Source: Stichopus chloronotus
Lineage: Eukaryota; Echinodermata; Holothuroidea; Aspidochirotida; Stichopodidae
NCBI GenBank assembly: GCA_021234535.1
Contig: CM037840.1
Span: forward strand, 7,677,094-7,741,093
Direction: 5' to 3'
DNA: 64,000 nt
Part shown: positions 11,920-21,754 of the stretch, in pieces
Numbering within the stretch: position 1 is the first letter of the stretch
Layout: every line of letters begins with the position of its first letter
The notes under the pieces: generated by a model
The model's database searches: none
Seen by the model: the letters and a program-made list of their open reading frames with translations, nothing else
Told to the model about the DNA's origin: nothing
Translations under genes and position numbers: made by a program

Positions 11920-12097
11920 TAATTGAGATGTGTGGCACTGACCTGCTGAAGGTTTGCAACTGAATTCTGTATGATTGGTGCTGGGTTTGTGGCGGCTAAC
12001 CGCATCAAAGTTTCTTTAGCTCGAGAAATCTTGCGGACCGCAAAAAAGTCACTGTCGGGCCGCATGGTTCTCGCGGGCCGTATGTTGCCTACCCCTG
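11920..12097 (-). mobile_element. hAT-type nonautonomous element fragment
   Basis: Read on the minus strand from 12097, the sequence begins CAGGGGTAGGCAACATACGG and continues with CCCGCGAGAACCATGCGGCCCG. The CAGGGGTGGGCAAC...GGCCCGCGGGCC start is typical of a widespread animal hAT nonautonomous family. I could not find the matching opposite terminus or an 8-bp target duplication, so it is scored as a fragment. No transposase is encoded here. Confidence 0.5.
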
Positions 12098-12404
12098 GCA
12101 TAGGGGTATACAACATACACCCATGACAGTTGTTTCCAAAGTACCCCTAGTTGACCCTTGACGTGAGATTTCGGAATAACTCAAGCGATTGCCCCTACCC
12201 CCCCCCCCTTTTTAGTTCTCTGGAATAAACTCTTTTATGCTCAAACTTCCTGCGATCTGGCAATTTTTGTTCAAAATAGTTTGGGTGCTACAAATCAACC
12301 AACGACGTCGCTCCGCCTAGATATTATGCAACTCTGCAAAGGTGTCGCCCTGAATAATTAAGCTAGATTTACGCCCTTTTAAAGCCTCTTGGATGAAGCT
12401 TGGA

Positions 12405-12725
12405 ATTTGCAAGTGACGGCAAAATAACCTTTGACCTCCACTAAAGAAAATAAGTTCCTTCTACCCGATATGGTACACCTATATGGACTAATTATGACAT
12501 TTTCCAAGCTTCCCTTTTTGAGATATCAAATTTACAAGGTTTTCACAATTTGACACCTGTTGACCTTAAATGACCTTTAAACTTAACCAAAATCAATAGG
12601 ATCTTTGTAATCATTTTAAAAAGCATATTGTTTTGGTGGGAGCAAATGCCATTTGGGTTCAACAGGGGTCATATTGTGAAAACCTTGTAAACATGAAATC
12701 TCAAAGAGGGAAACTTGGAGAAATG
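12405..12725. repeat. DR1-bearing dispersed repeat, array 4, with an inverted unit
   Basis: Two plus-strand units (12410-12615) carry degenerate DR1 sites (AACCTTTGACCT; TGACCTTTAAACT). A unit in the opposite orientation follows at 12620-12725, recognisable by AAAACCTTGTAAACATGAAATC, the reverse complement of the usual GTTTACAAGGTTTT phrase. This is the only inverted unit noticed. Confidence 0.7.
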
Positions 12726-12734
12726 TCACTTGCA

Positions 12735-12800
12735 GTATATATATATATATGTATGTATATATATATGTATATATATATATAAATATATATATATATAAAA
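12735..12800. repeat. (TA)n microsatellite
   Basis: Nearly uninterrupted TATATA with a few ATGTATG interruptions, followed by an ATC-rich low-complexity tract to about 12990. Confidence 0.9.
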
Positions 12801-12989
12801 CTTGTGATATATCATCATCTTCAACATTGTCATCATTGCTATCATCGTCATCGTTTTCATTATAATCATCATGCACTAACCATATCGCAGTCATTATCAC
12901 GATAGTCATCATCATCATGCACCTGTAATATCATCACTACTTCTGTTACTATAATTATGATCGTCGTTCTCGCCACCATAGTGATCACC

Positions 12990-14088
12990 ACAGTTGCAGT
13001 TAGATATAAAATCAGATTCTCTGAGCTAAAATCTGTGCTGAAACATTTGCATATAAGCATCATCGGATTCGAGGGTTGAGAACAATTGTGTATTTTCTTT
13101 TTTTATTTTAATGTATTTGGTATAGGTATACATGTGACACGGACTCTGGAAAAAATACAATGCAATTATTCCTTTTCTTCAATATGAACTAACTTCCCCG
13201 TTTCACTTTCACACTTTATAGGCAAAGATTTGTCTGTAGAAAACATTTCCTACCAGCTCTTTTGCAACACACAAGACAAAAAAAAAAAAAAGGAAAGAAA
13301 AAAAAAGAAATCGATCATCCATAGTTTATGTGCAGAGTAACTTAATTCCAATTCTTCATAACAGACTAAACACTGTTTAGTGCAAACCTCACGAACTGTG
13401 GGAAAGTACCACACCATTATAAAATGGAAAGTTGGGGGTAAAATAATGTGCGCACTCGATTGAGGATTTGGGGTGTTATTGTGTACGTTACCTAGGCGTT
13501 GGCAATTGAATTTTTTTTTTTTTTTTTGCATTTGACGATGGTGTTTTTGGTGATAGAGTTACATTTTTTCATGTGATGAGGACACATATGAAACTAGTGA
13601 GCGCAAATGATGGAAGCAAGGTATCTGCGAATACTTTGAAAGAACTTAACATCAAGAATTTGTAATACATTTTTTTGTTCTGTTGCAGAATACAGTGACA
13701 TGTGGCTTTTTCAATAGTAAAATAAAATCCCTCATAACGAACCTCTTTTGATTTCAAAATTCATCACGACAACATCGGTTAAAGCACATATGGTGTAATA
13801 GGTCTTCTTCCTACATTGGTAGTAAAGGTTTGCCATCACTCTGGTTTTCGATATTGCCACCATGCATTTGACGATCGATTCGGACATGAACAAGACCACC
13901 CGAAACAGAAATACCTTTGCAGACCACCAGAAAACAACCCTCCTTTCTGAAAGATTACACAATTTACGGATGTTCAAGAAGTGGGAAATTTTCCATCAAA
14001 TTATAATCCTCTAGCGTAAGTTACCAGATCAAATTTGAGATCAAATAGACCTCAACCAGACCAAAGAATTAAAAAGTACAAATGACAC
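12990..14088. other. No gene recognised; simple-sequence patches
   Basis: Contains an A-rich tract at 13278-13310 and a T-run near 13511-13527. Open frames here are short and low-complexity. No conserved exon or transposon domain was recognised. Confidence 0.5.
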
Positions 14089-15490
14089 CAGAACGCAGAA
14101 CTACATTGTGGTTTCGATGATCCGATTAAGAGAATTTTTTCGGAATCTGATGTAATAGCATTAGTATGTGTCACATTGAGCTACGCATGCTTTATATGAA
14201 ATATGAGATCTGCACAAGCTTCCTTTCTTGACATCATATCTACACGTTCACAATTTGACCCTTGTTGACATGGAATGACCTTCTACCTCCATTAAAGACT
14301 AACGTTTTTGTGCTAAATGAGATACAACTACACATTGAATATGACATCTGTCCAACCTTCAAATCTTGAGATAATATGTTTACAAGAATTCCACACTGTG
14401 ACCCTGTACTCTGAGTAGGCGATACATTAACGTTCATCCCGACTCTACTCACTGCAATGTTCCTTACTTCCTATAGCATACTTGGTACACCCGTAGCAGC
14501 AGTAACTTGAAATTTCATGAAATCACTGCTTACTACATTAATTACACATAGCCTACCATCTGGTTATCGCACAGACATGTTCCCTGTACACGCAAGGTCT
14601 ATGTTAAGTTGCTAACCACACACAGCCATCTTGAGTAAGAAAAATTGCTGCAGCAATAAAAATGCTGAACTGAAATGGCTTTATCTCGGCTAAAGTAAGT
14701 TTTACCACAGCATCTTTAATAATGATTACTTTTACATGTCACCATCATCAAATGGCAGGAAAATATCCACTTTATCACTTTAACTCTGCCATCAATTAAG
14801 ACTTGATACATTCTGTAAAACCCTGAAAAAGTATGCATTTGTTTCTTTTTAACAAAATAATGAGGAATCCAGATACAAGTGACAATATGCAACCATATAT
14901 GCAACCATTAACTGAAAGAAATTAAGTGCCAAACACATGTGGGGGGGGGGGGGGCGTGAGGAATGGAAGATACTAGGAATTTTTAACTAGAACATTTAGA
15001 AGTGCCGAAAAATTCTTTACCCATTCATTGTGGCTATGAGCCAATATGATTGAGCCAATATGATTGAGCTTGGTCTCAAATGCATTGAGTTGGAGTTATG
15101 GAATTGTGTTGGTTTGTTGTACCAGTGTTACATATGGTGAACTTTTCTCCACCCTTTTTTAAGTTGAATGTGCAAAGTTTTAGTGTTAAATATGCTATCC
15201 TGTTCCTGATGACCCAATATATGCTTAGCAATATATCAGGCAACATAAAGCACATTTTCAAACAGCTTGGGTCAAAATTTACTTGAAATACTTATACTTT
15301 CGACAGTCGATCTTGTTTTCCTGAACATGTGATAGTAACTACAGTACAAAGTGTACACAGACAACAAAACAGCGTGTGAGATCCAACGATGGTTTTTGTG
15401 ACTGAAATCTCTTGCTTTAGGAAGTCAAACCTTAATAACACTCGCAGTTTGCATCAACAGAAAGTTGTCTTTGGAATAAACGTTAAGTAG
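14089..15490 (+). repeat. Duplicated block A, copy 2
   Basis: Paralogue of 5990-8058, shorter because two segments present in copy 1 are absent here (between roughly 14400/14410 and around 15290). It includes a partial DR1-family unit at 14200-14400 and the poly-G run at 14941. It ends at GGAATAAACGTTAAG, where the two copies diverge. Confidence 0.85.
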
Positions 15491-15621
15491 GCATTCGTTC
15501 CGACTAGGGGGTTGCTGTTTGACAATAGCAACTCCATGTTCCGGCCATACTGCTTTGCATACGTATGCACTGTATGATGTACGTATGTCGGCCAGTTACA
15601 TGGGCAGTACGTACTTGCGAC

Positions 15622-16056
15622 CAAAGACAGTATAGTGCCGTAAGGCGCAAGACCGGTTACTCACACGAAAGTGTTCACAACTGCGCGTAGTATGCAATGG
15701 AGCAGAACGTCCGCCATTTTAGTAAGCAGCTTTGATTTATGGTATCGTATGACTTGTAAAGCATCTTCATACCTCTCCTTGTTATTGGGGAACCTGAAAA
15801 TGATAAGTTAGGTCCTTTACTTTGGCGATTCGTGCAATTTATTGCCGAACAGTGAGCTGAACACTTCTTCCCCAACGCCATTACGTAGAAATCAGTTAGC
15901 AACCCGATCGTACGTACATAAACACAGTTCATCACATCACATCAACGCCGATGTTAGTTTGCTCACTAAAATGGCTGGTGCTTCGCCCCATGGACGTACT
16001 ACGGCTTTATTAGTAGAGTAACCGGTCTTGCGCCTTACGGCGCTATACTGTCTTTG
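15622..16056. mobile_element. P-like element, 435 bp, inverted termini and 8-bp flanking repeats
   Basis: Terminal inverted repeats begin CAAAGACAGTATAG and continue through GCCGTAAGGCGCAAGACCGG to TTACTC, about 44 bp at each end (left from 15622, right ending 16056). The termini match apart from one substitution (T/C) near position 15. Flanking 8-mers are CTTGCGAC (15614-15621) and ATTGCGAC (16057-16064), a 7/8 match and therefore a probable target-site duplication. P and hAT elements both make 8-bp duplications. The THAP-like fragment inside favours a P-type origin. The element sits in the part of duplication copy 2 that has no counterpart in copy 1. It has no room for a full transposase and must be nonautonomous. 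Confidence 0.8.
15675..15935 (-). pseudogene. THAP-domain fragment inside the P-like element
   Basis: The minus-strand frame contains CSAINCTNRQSK followed by LSFSGSP, resembling the start of a THAP DNA-binding domain (first Cys pair spaced C-x4-C, then a Leu-Ser-Phe segment). The later Cys-x2-His pair is not clearly present, and the frame runs out after 86 residues. P-element-type transposases begin with a THAP domain, so this fits a remnant of a transposase first exon kept in an internally deleted copy. A GGTTCCCC just after LSF may mark an old splice boundary. No intact protein is expected. Confidence 0.55.
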
Positions 16057-16127
16057 ATTGCGACGAATCCATCATTCTATGCAAACAGACTAGACAGGGA
16101 GATGGTACAGGGAGATGGGCTCAAAAC

Positions 16128-17560
16128 TGTAGGTGAAAACCTTATTTAACTATTTTTCCCCGCTTGTACGACTGAGGTTTCTTTTTGGCGGGAATTACGG
16201 GGAAAATGTTATTTCATGTTTCATCAACACACGTGTTTTTCAATTTGTAGTAACGAAATGGAAACATACATGCAATCCACTCCTCCTTTTGTGTATTATC
16301 ATGTATGGTGGCAAGTACGGCCTTATAGGACTTTCAACTGTTTGTCTACGTAGGTGTACGGTATTTCGGAATACTCCTCGGTCTCGCACTGTGCTTTTGT
16401 TTTTATGTCGTACAAATATTGATACTTATTTTGATGTTCCATTGTCACCAAGTCTTTTTCTTGTTTACTAAAATGCTAATTTGTGTTTGATGTGCCCTGC
16501 AAGGTGGACAGCTTTTGCGTACACAACTTCAAGAATGTGTCTTGGAACTTTCCGTAGTCCTCAGTGACAGACTATTCCAAAAACCTACAGTTCAGTTACG
16601 TACTCTCTGATCAACTAACTTAAGAAGCGAGGGGGTATCGATTGGTTTCTTCACACGACTTAACTTTTTACGACGTACTATCCATTTTCCGGGTACACCT
16701 GGTATGTTTGGTATACTTGTTAGGTGTTAATTTTGATACTGTAGATTTAGATGTCAATGCCATGCCCACGTATACCAGGAATATCGACACAGTTTATTTA
16801 CAAGGTCTTCACACTTTGACCCTTGTTCACCTCAAGTGGCCGTTGACCTCCATTAAAAAATAACGTTCTTGTACTCTATGAGATACACCTACATACTTCA
16901 TATGACATCTGTCCAAGCTTCCCTTCTTGAGATATTGTGTTTACAAGGTTTTCACAACTTGACACCAGTTGACCTCAAATGGCCTTCGACCTCCGCCAGA
17001 ATCAGTAAGGATGTTGTACTCAATGTGGTACACCAACGCGCTAAGTATGACATTTGTTCAAGATTCCCTTCTTGAAACATCGTGTTTACAAGGTTTTCAC
17101 GTTTTACCCCTTTTGACCTCAAATGACCTTTGACCTCCACCAAAAACGATAGGGTTATCCTACGTAATGTGGTACACCTACATACCAAGAAAGAGATTTG
17201 TCCAAGCTCTGCTTCTTGACATATCGTGTGTACAATGTTTTCACATTTTGACCCCTTTTGACCCCAAATGACTATAGACCTCCACCAAAAAATAGGGTCC
17301 TTCTACTTAATGTGGTACACCTACATACTAAATATGAGATCCATCCAAGCTTTTCTTCTTGAGATATCGTGTTTACATGGTTTTCACAATTTGACCCCTT
17401 TTTGACCCCAAATGACCTTTGACCTCCACCAAAAACCATTGACTACTTCTAATTAATTCGGTTCACCTACATACCAAATATGGGATCTGTCTAAGGTTCC
17501 CTTTTTGAGATACCGTGTTAACAAGGTAGGGCGTCACGGACATACATACACACACACACA
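16128..17560 (+). repeat. Duplicated block B, copy 2
   Basis: Paralogue of 9185-10330, with the same order of landmarks and more DR1-bearing units at its end. It carries scattered substitutions throughout, so the duplication is not very recent. Confidence 0.85.
16700..17535 (+). repeat. DR1-bearing dispersed repeat, array 5 (longest)
   Basis: Five to six consecutive units with perfect TGACCTTTGACCT at 17124-17136 and 17413-17425 and degenerate sites in the others (for example near 16977 and 17268). Each unit has the order TGACCTC/TGACCCC half-sites, then CCACCAAAAA, then GGTACACCTACATACC, then GAGAT...TCCAAGCT, then CTTCTTGAGATATCGTG. It ends with GTAGGGCGTCACGGACATAC, (CA)n and the ATTACAAAGGTTACGATTATC tail. 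Confidence 0.9.
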
Positions 17561-17610
17561 CACATATGCATGATTACAAAGGTTACGATTATCAAAAAAA
17601 CCAAAAATGA

Positions 17611-20083
17611 GCGAACAAAATAAGTTTCAAACCTAACAAAAGTCTAAGGATAAAAAACTTGAGATCAAATGTGCAATCAATAAAGGAAGGGTAAGAAAAT
17701 ATATAATAAATGTTTAAGGAAAGTTAATCTTCCAAATAAGTTGAAGTTCAAGGATCAAATTTAAGTCAAAGGGTAATTGAAAAGGAGGGGTAAAAAATAG
17801 AGTCTATACACTTGCAATATAGTCACTTTCGAACAAGGCAAACCTTTAGTGATCAAACCTAAGATCTCTGTACAATAAAAAAGAGGGGCCTTTTCTTACT
17901 TTTATTTAGATAAAATTCGTTGAATTGTCATAGAACTATTCTAATGGCACTTTATCTAGCCCTTCCAATCTTTTTAGGTTTTTATTTCAACATTTTTTAA
18001 CATAACCTGATTTAATCTTTGAAGTACTGAGTCATATACAATAATACAAGCATACCAGAAGGTCGATGTTTCACCATTCTCTGGACATGTCACGTGGCCT
18101 GGAACTATACCCCCCCCCCCTTGATGAGTATAGGAGATATGAATGAAGGAACTGGATCCGGTGGAAATCATAGTGTACAATGCTAAGGTAAGTTTGCGAC
18201 TTTATCCATCACTCACAACCACAAAATTACTTCACCTACAATCATCATTGGTGGAGAATTTCTTTAATTAAATCTTTCCTTTTCATGTCTCGTCTCTAAA
18301 AGACAAAGCATTGCAAAGATTGTATTTGAAAGGGGCGGATCATACGTCTCTTGGAGGACAGAACATGCGCAATAGTAACAGGAGTGGTTGAATTGTAGAT
18401 AACAACGGGTCCCCATACTCTGATTGGTTGACGTTGAGTAATGACCCATGACCAGCAACTGTGCTCTCAAAGGCGACGCAAATTACGAAAGACGTGGATC
18501 CTTCGTCACTGATAGGTACCATACCACCAACAGATTTTGTACCTGAGTCGGGAAAAGTGTCAAAAATGAGCCACGGCAATCACTTTTTCATCATGTTTTC
18601 ATTCATAATCATTACTTTTCTTTTACTTGGATGTTGAAGAGCACCGATGTTAGTACAGATGATGAAAATCAGGACAATTGAAGGAGATTTAGATAGTTTT
18701 AGAACGTCGAAGGTGTCTTAGTGATATTTCGGTCTGTGAGCCTTGTCAAGGGGAGGGGGGGGGGGCCGAAGCACCTCTCAAAACTTTCACCCCTTTAGCT
18801 TAAATCTGAATGTTCGATGTACGGAATCTTTAAATGTCATGGTAGGCCAGGTAATTACCAATCACATGATAGGTAGGAAATCCCTGATATGACGTACCTT
18901 GCATATTCACCGGGCGACCTCGAAGGTCGGTATTTTAGTGTGTAAGTCAATGGCGAGATTAATGGTGGTATGGTACATTGCAGTTGCGCCGCTGAAGTGA
19001 CAACAGTTCTTTGTGCGGCCCTGTGTCTGTTGTACAATGTAGGCCGACTGTATATGGTCTACGTTTCTCTCCCCTTCGTCAACTTTATCCATACACTCAA
19101 TCATATATCATCGCCAAACTTGATATTTACTCACTTGTGTGGTAGTCTAATCAACAAACTAAATGGAACCCTGATCATTAAATCAAACCATTCCTTTCTT
19201 GATGACGTCTCTCTCCCTGTCTATTCCTTACCCCCCCCCTCCCCTCACTCTCTGTATCTGTGACCTTTCTCCGAGAACGTCTAAACGTCTACTGAGGACC
19301 TCGCCGGACAGTGGAAACAAGACTTACCCCAAACAAAATCTTATGAAGCAGCAAAACACACAAACATGATTATGAAAAAGCCACAGTCCTAATAAACAAA
19401 GTTTGTAGACTAAATTTCCACAAACATGTATTTTTATTGTCAAAACTGAGCTACGAATGAAACTAAATTTAAAAAAAAAAATAACTTGACTAGTCCCTTC
19501 CACCACTGACCAAAGTATAAGTGTTTAAAAGAAGCAAAAGTATAAGTGTTCAAGTATAATTGTTAGAGTATTATATTGTATTATCTTATACAGAAAGTAA
19601 ATTAAGAACAAGACGAAAATCAAGAGAGTGCTAAATAATTGGACGATGAAACTTACAACCCATGCTTAATCGTTCCTTAAAAGAAGACAGGGAAACAAGA
19701 AAATGTCTATTAAATTTATAAAAGAGCAAAAATTGTCATTTCACTGGTCCCAAGGTTGCCTTGCAGGATATTTTTCCTTCCTCGTGGTCTCACCGAGTTG
19801 ATACGATGAAACTGAAGTCAAGGGAGTTGAAGATACATGAGGTGCGGTCGCTGCTGTACGGTTGTTTTCAGTGACAAGCCTATTGAAGTCTAAGAGCAGT
19901 TAATGTTGTATGTTTCATGTACTGTGATAATCACTGAGCTGCGAGGTATTCTTCATGTCTTGCGGGCACTGATGACAATTAAGAGCGTTCAAAGTAAAAA
20001 GATTACCTGATGTTTTTTCGCTTTCGTGAATCTTTAAAATACAAAGTTTAAATTGTTGAACCGATAACAAGATGACGTCTGCT
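17611..20083. other. No supported gene; downstream flank of the RNase-like gene
   Basis: Short minus-strand open frames at 17974-18180 and 18264-18579 include acceptor-like sites but show no recognisable domain. There are poly-C/poly-G tracts near 18111-18120, 18755-18766 and 19232. Nothing else was recognised. Confidence 0.45.
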
Positions 20084-20089
20084 TTTAAT
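20084..20089 (-). terminator. Candidate polyadenylation signal ATTAAA
   Basis: ATTAAA on the minus strand, about 55 nt downstream of the stop of the RNase A-like gene. It is the common variant hexamer. No AATAAA was seen closer. Confidence 0.4.
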
Positions 20090-20144
20090 CCTCCAACGAC
20101 GTCTTAACATCTTAAAGATGATGCAACAGACTTGTTGTAACAGA

Positions 20145-20618
20145 TTACTCTTCAATTCTCACAAAATGTACCGGTAAGTTGTTTTCGAATCTGACACATA
20201 CGAACCGCATTCCCAGATGATAAATATTAAAGGCACGTACTTGAGGATTATACATGGAATCTGTAACGTCAAACTGTATGTTGCTGCGTCTATCCTTGGA
20301 ACTCCCAGTCGGCTGTGAACACGCAGTGATTGGAATAAAGCCTTGAATAAGATGATTTTCATCTTGTACAGTGATGAAGGTGTTGTGTCGCCTGAAGTGG
20401 TACTTTCTGATAATGGACCAAATTAGGTTATTCCAAGCGACATCATTATGAGGTACTTGACTGGGTTCAAGTACGTGTTTGTTTTTAAAATCTTCATAGG
20501 TCTGCCGTTTAGCTATCTCTAGACTATCTTCTGGAGAGTCATTCTGGTCGACGAGTCCCTGTCCATGCTGGACCAACAACAAACAAAGCAGAAACAACTT
20601 CAAAGCTTGACTGCCCAT
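20145..20618 (-). CDS. Secreted RNase A superfamily-like protein, cysteine-poor
   Basis: 157 codons, uninterrupted, ATG at 20616-20618. Residues 1-21 form a signal peptide (hydrophobic core LKLFLLCLLLV, small residues before ~21). A short acidic propeptide ends in Lys37-Arg38 and is followed by Gln39. The rest follows the RNase A layout: F44-K-N-K-H48 (His12 equivalent), N63-N64-L-I helix segment, N79-T80-F81 (Asn44-Thr45-Phe46), a T-G-S-S turn (104-107) and the C-terminal P149-V150-H151-F152 (His119). The position of the catalytic Lys41, three residues before Asn79, is Arg76. Q39, F44, K47 and H48 have the same spacing as Gln1, Phe6, Lys9 and His10 of frog ribonucleases. The mature part has only two cysteines (C100, C141), whereas vertebrate members have six to eight, so most disulfides are missing. 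Like vertebrate RNase genes it has one coding exon. A pyrimidine tract ending CTGTCAG (20648-20660) may be the acceptor of a 5'UTR intron. Family assignment is by motif and order only; activity is inferred and may be reduced by the Lys-to-Arg change. Confidence 0.82.
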   Translation of the reverse strand: MGSQALKLFLLCLLLVQHGQGLVDQNDSPEDSLEIAKRQTYEDFKNKHVLEPSQVPHNDVAWNNLIWSIIRKYHFRRHNTFITVQDENHLIQGFIPITACSQPTGSSKDRRSNIQFDVTDSMYNPQVRAFNIYHLGMRFVCVRFENNLPVHFVRIEE

Positions 20619-20763
20619 TCTGATAGCTGGTGGTTAAGATGCTTCTACTGACAGAGGAGTGTGACAGAATATGATTCAACCAGAGAACCGGAAGCTTTAC
20701 ACTGTAAGTTATAGATCTTGAGAAAAACACAGACAGAATGACTTCTAAACCTCATTCTTTTTA

Positions 20764-20771
20764 TTTTTATA
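20764..20771 (-). promoter_or_regulatory. Candidate TATA box of the RNase-like gene
   Basis: TATAAAAA on the minus strand about 150 nt upstream of the ATG, which would allow a ~110-nt 5' UTR. If the 5'UTR intron suggested by the acceptor near 20648 is real, the true promoter is further upstream and this match is incidental. Confidence 0.35.
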
Positions 20772-21045
20772 CCACCCGCTGGCTTTATTTTCAGAAGGAA
20801 GTGGTTGTACTTAACCATATTCAACCAATCGCAAGTGCACAATTTCTTTCAATGAATATTCACATATTTCAATAGTTACCCATAAAGTACGATAGATTGT
20901 TCTACATTATGTTATTCTTCATAGATGATGAGGTTTTCCTTCTTCCGGTCTCTGACGTGGAGGGGTGTGATAGGATGGGGAATATCATTAGAGAGACAAT
21001 TCCAAACTTTCAAATATATCATTATTTATGATACTTCCAGCCTTT

Positions 21046-21546
21046 GGCAAGTCAAATGCCCATAATTCGATAAACGAGGTTTATCGCATTATCGGTCTGC
21101 GTCACTTAGGTGTTGGAAAATGTTTTGAAAGTACGATTAAGGGTTACGGGCTGTGACATCGATATGAAAAAAGAAACTTGTTCATCAGTCGATAGTTAAG
21201 TCAAGTTTAGTAAGTTACTGGATGTAAGTTTGCATCGATAAATCAAGTTTATCAACCGATAAGTCAAGTTTTTATACATCTGGTTTATCAATTTGATAAA
21301 CCAGGTTTATCAATTCGGTAAACTAAGTTTATCACATATGGAATGATAAATCTGGTTCATCAAATCGGAAAACCAGTTTTAAATGCGAATAAACCAATTA
21401 TTCGAAAATCCATGTTGATAAACTAGTTTTATCAAACTGACAAACCAAGTTTATCGACTGGTGTAAACTCGATGCGAGAAACTTGATAAACGTGGTTCAT
21501 TGACTGATAAACCAGGTTTATCGAATTATTGGGCATTTGGCTTGCC
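21046..21546. mobile_element. Palindrome-rich inverted-repeat element (MITE-like), 501 bp
   Basis: The left end GGCAAGTCAAATGCCCATAA (21046) continues as TTCGATAAACGAGGTTTATCG. The right end, reverse complemented from 21546, reads GGCAAGCCAAATGCCCAATAA and continues in the same way, giving ~43-bp inverted termini. The interior is filled with about a dozen diverged copies of the near-palindrome GATAAACCAGGTTTATC in both orientations, some fused back to back. No target duplication is obvious outside the GGCAAG ends and no protein is encoded. It lies about 430 bp upstream of the RNase-like start codon. Confidence 0.75.
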
Positions 21547-21754
21547 ATATTCGTCTGAGTTCTGTAGAAGTACATTTTGAAACTGAAAACTTTAAAAGGT
21601 TTGCTGAATTTCAGTGTATTTCAACAGCACACACGCCTACTCATTACCAAATCTTCCCAACTCTCCCTTACAAAAAGTAAAATGTCAGTTCCAAGATTTA
21701 AATATTGATCCCGTTGAGCCAGTTCTATTCAAGTATTATTATTAGTAAATAACA

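Noticed and set aside
17974..18579. Minus-strand open frames behind acceptor-like sites
   Set aside because: No domain, no matching phases between them, and low-complexity surroundings. I could not support a gene.
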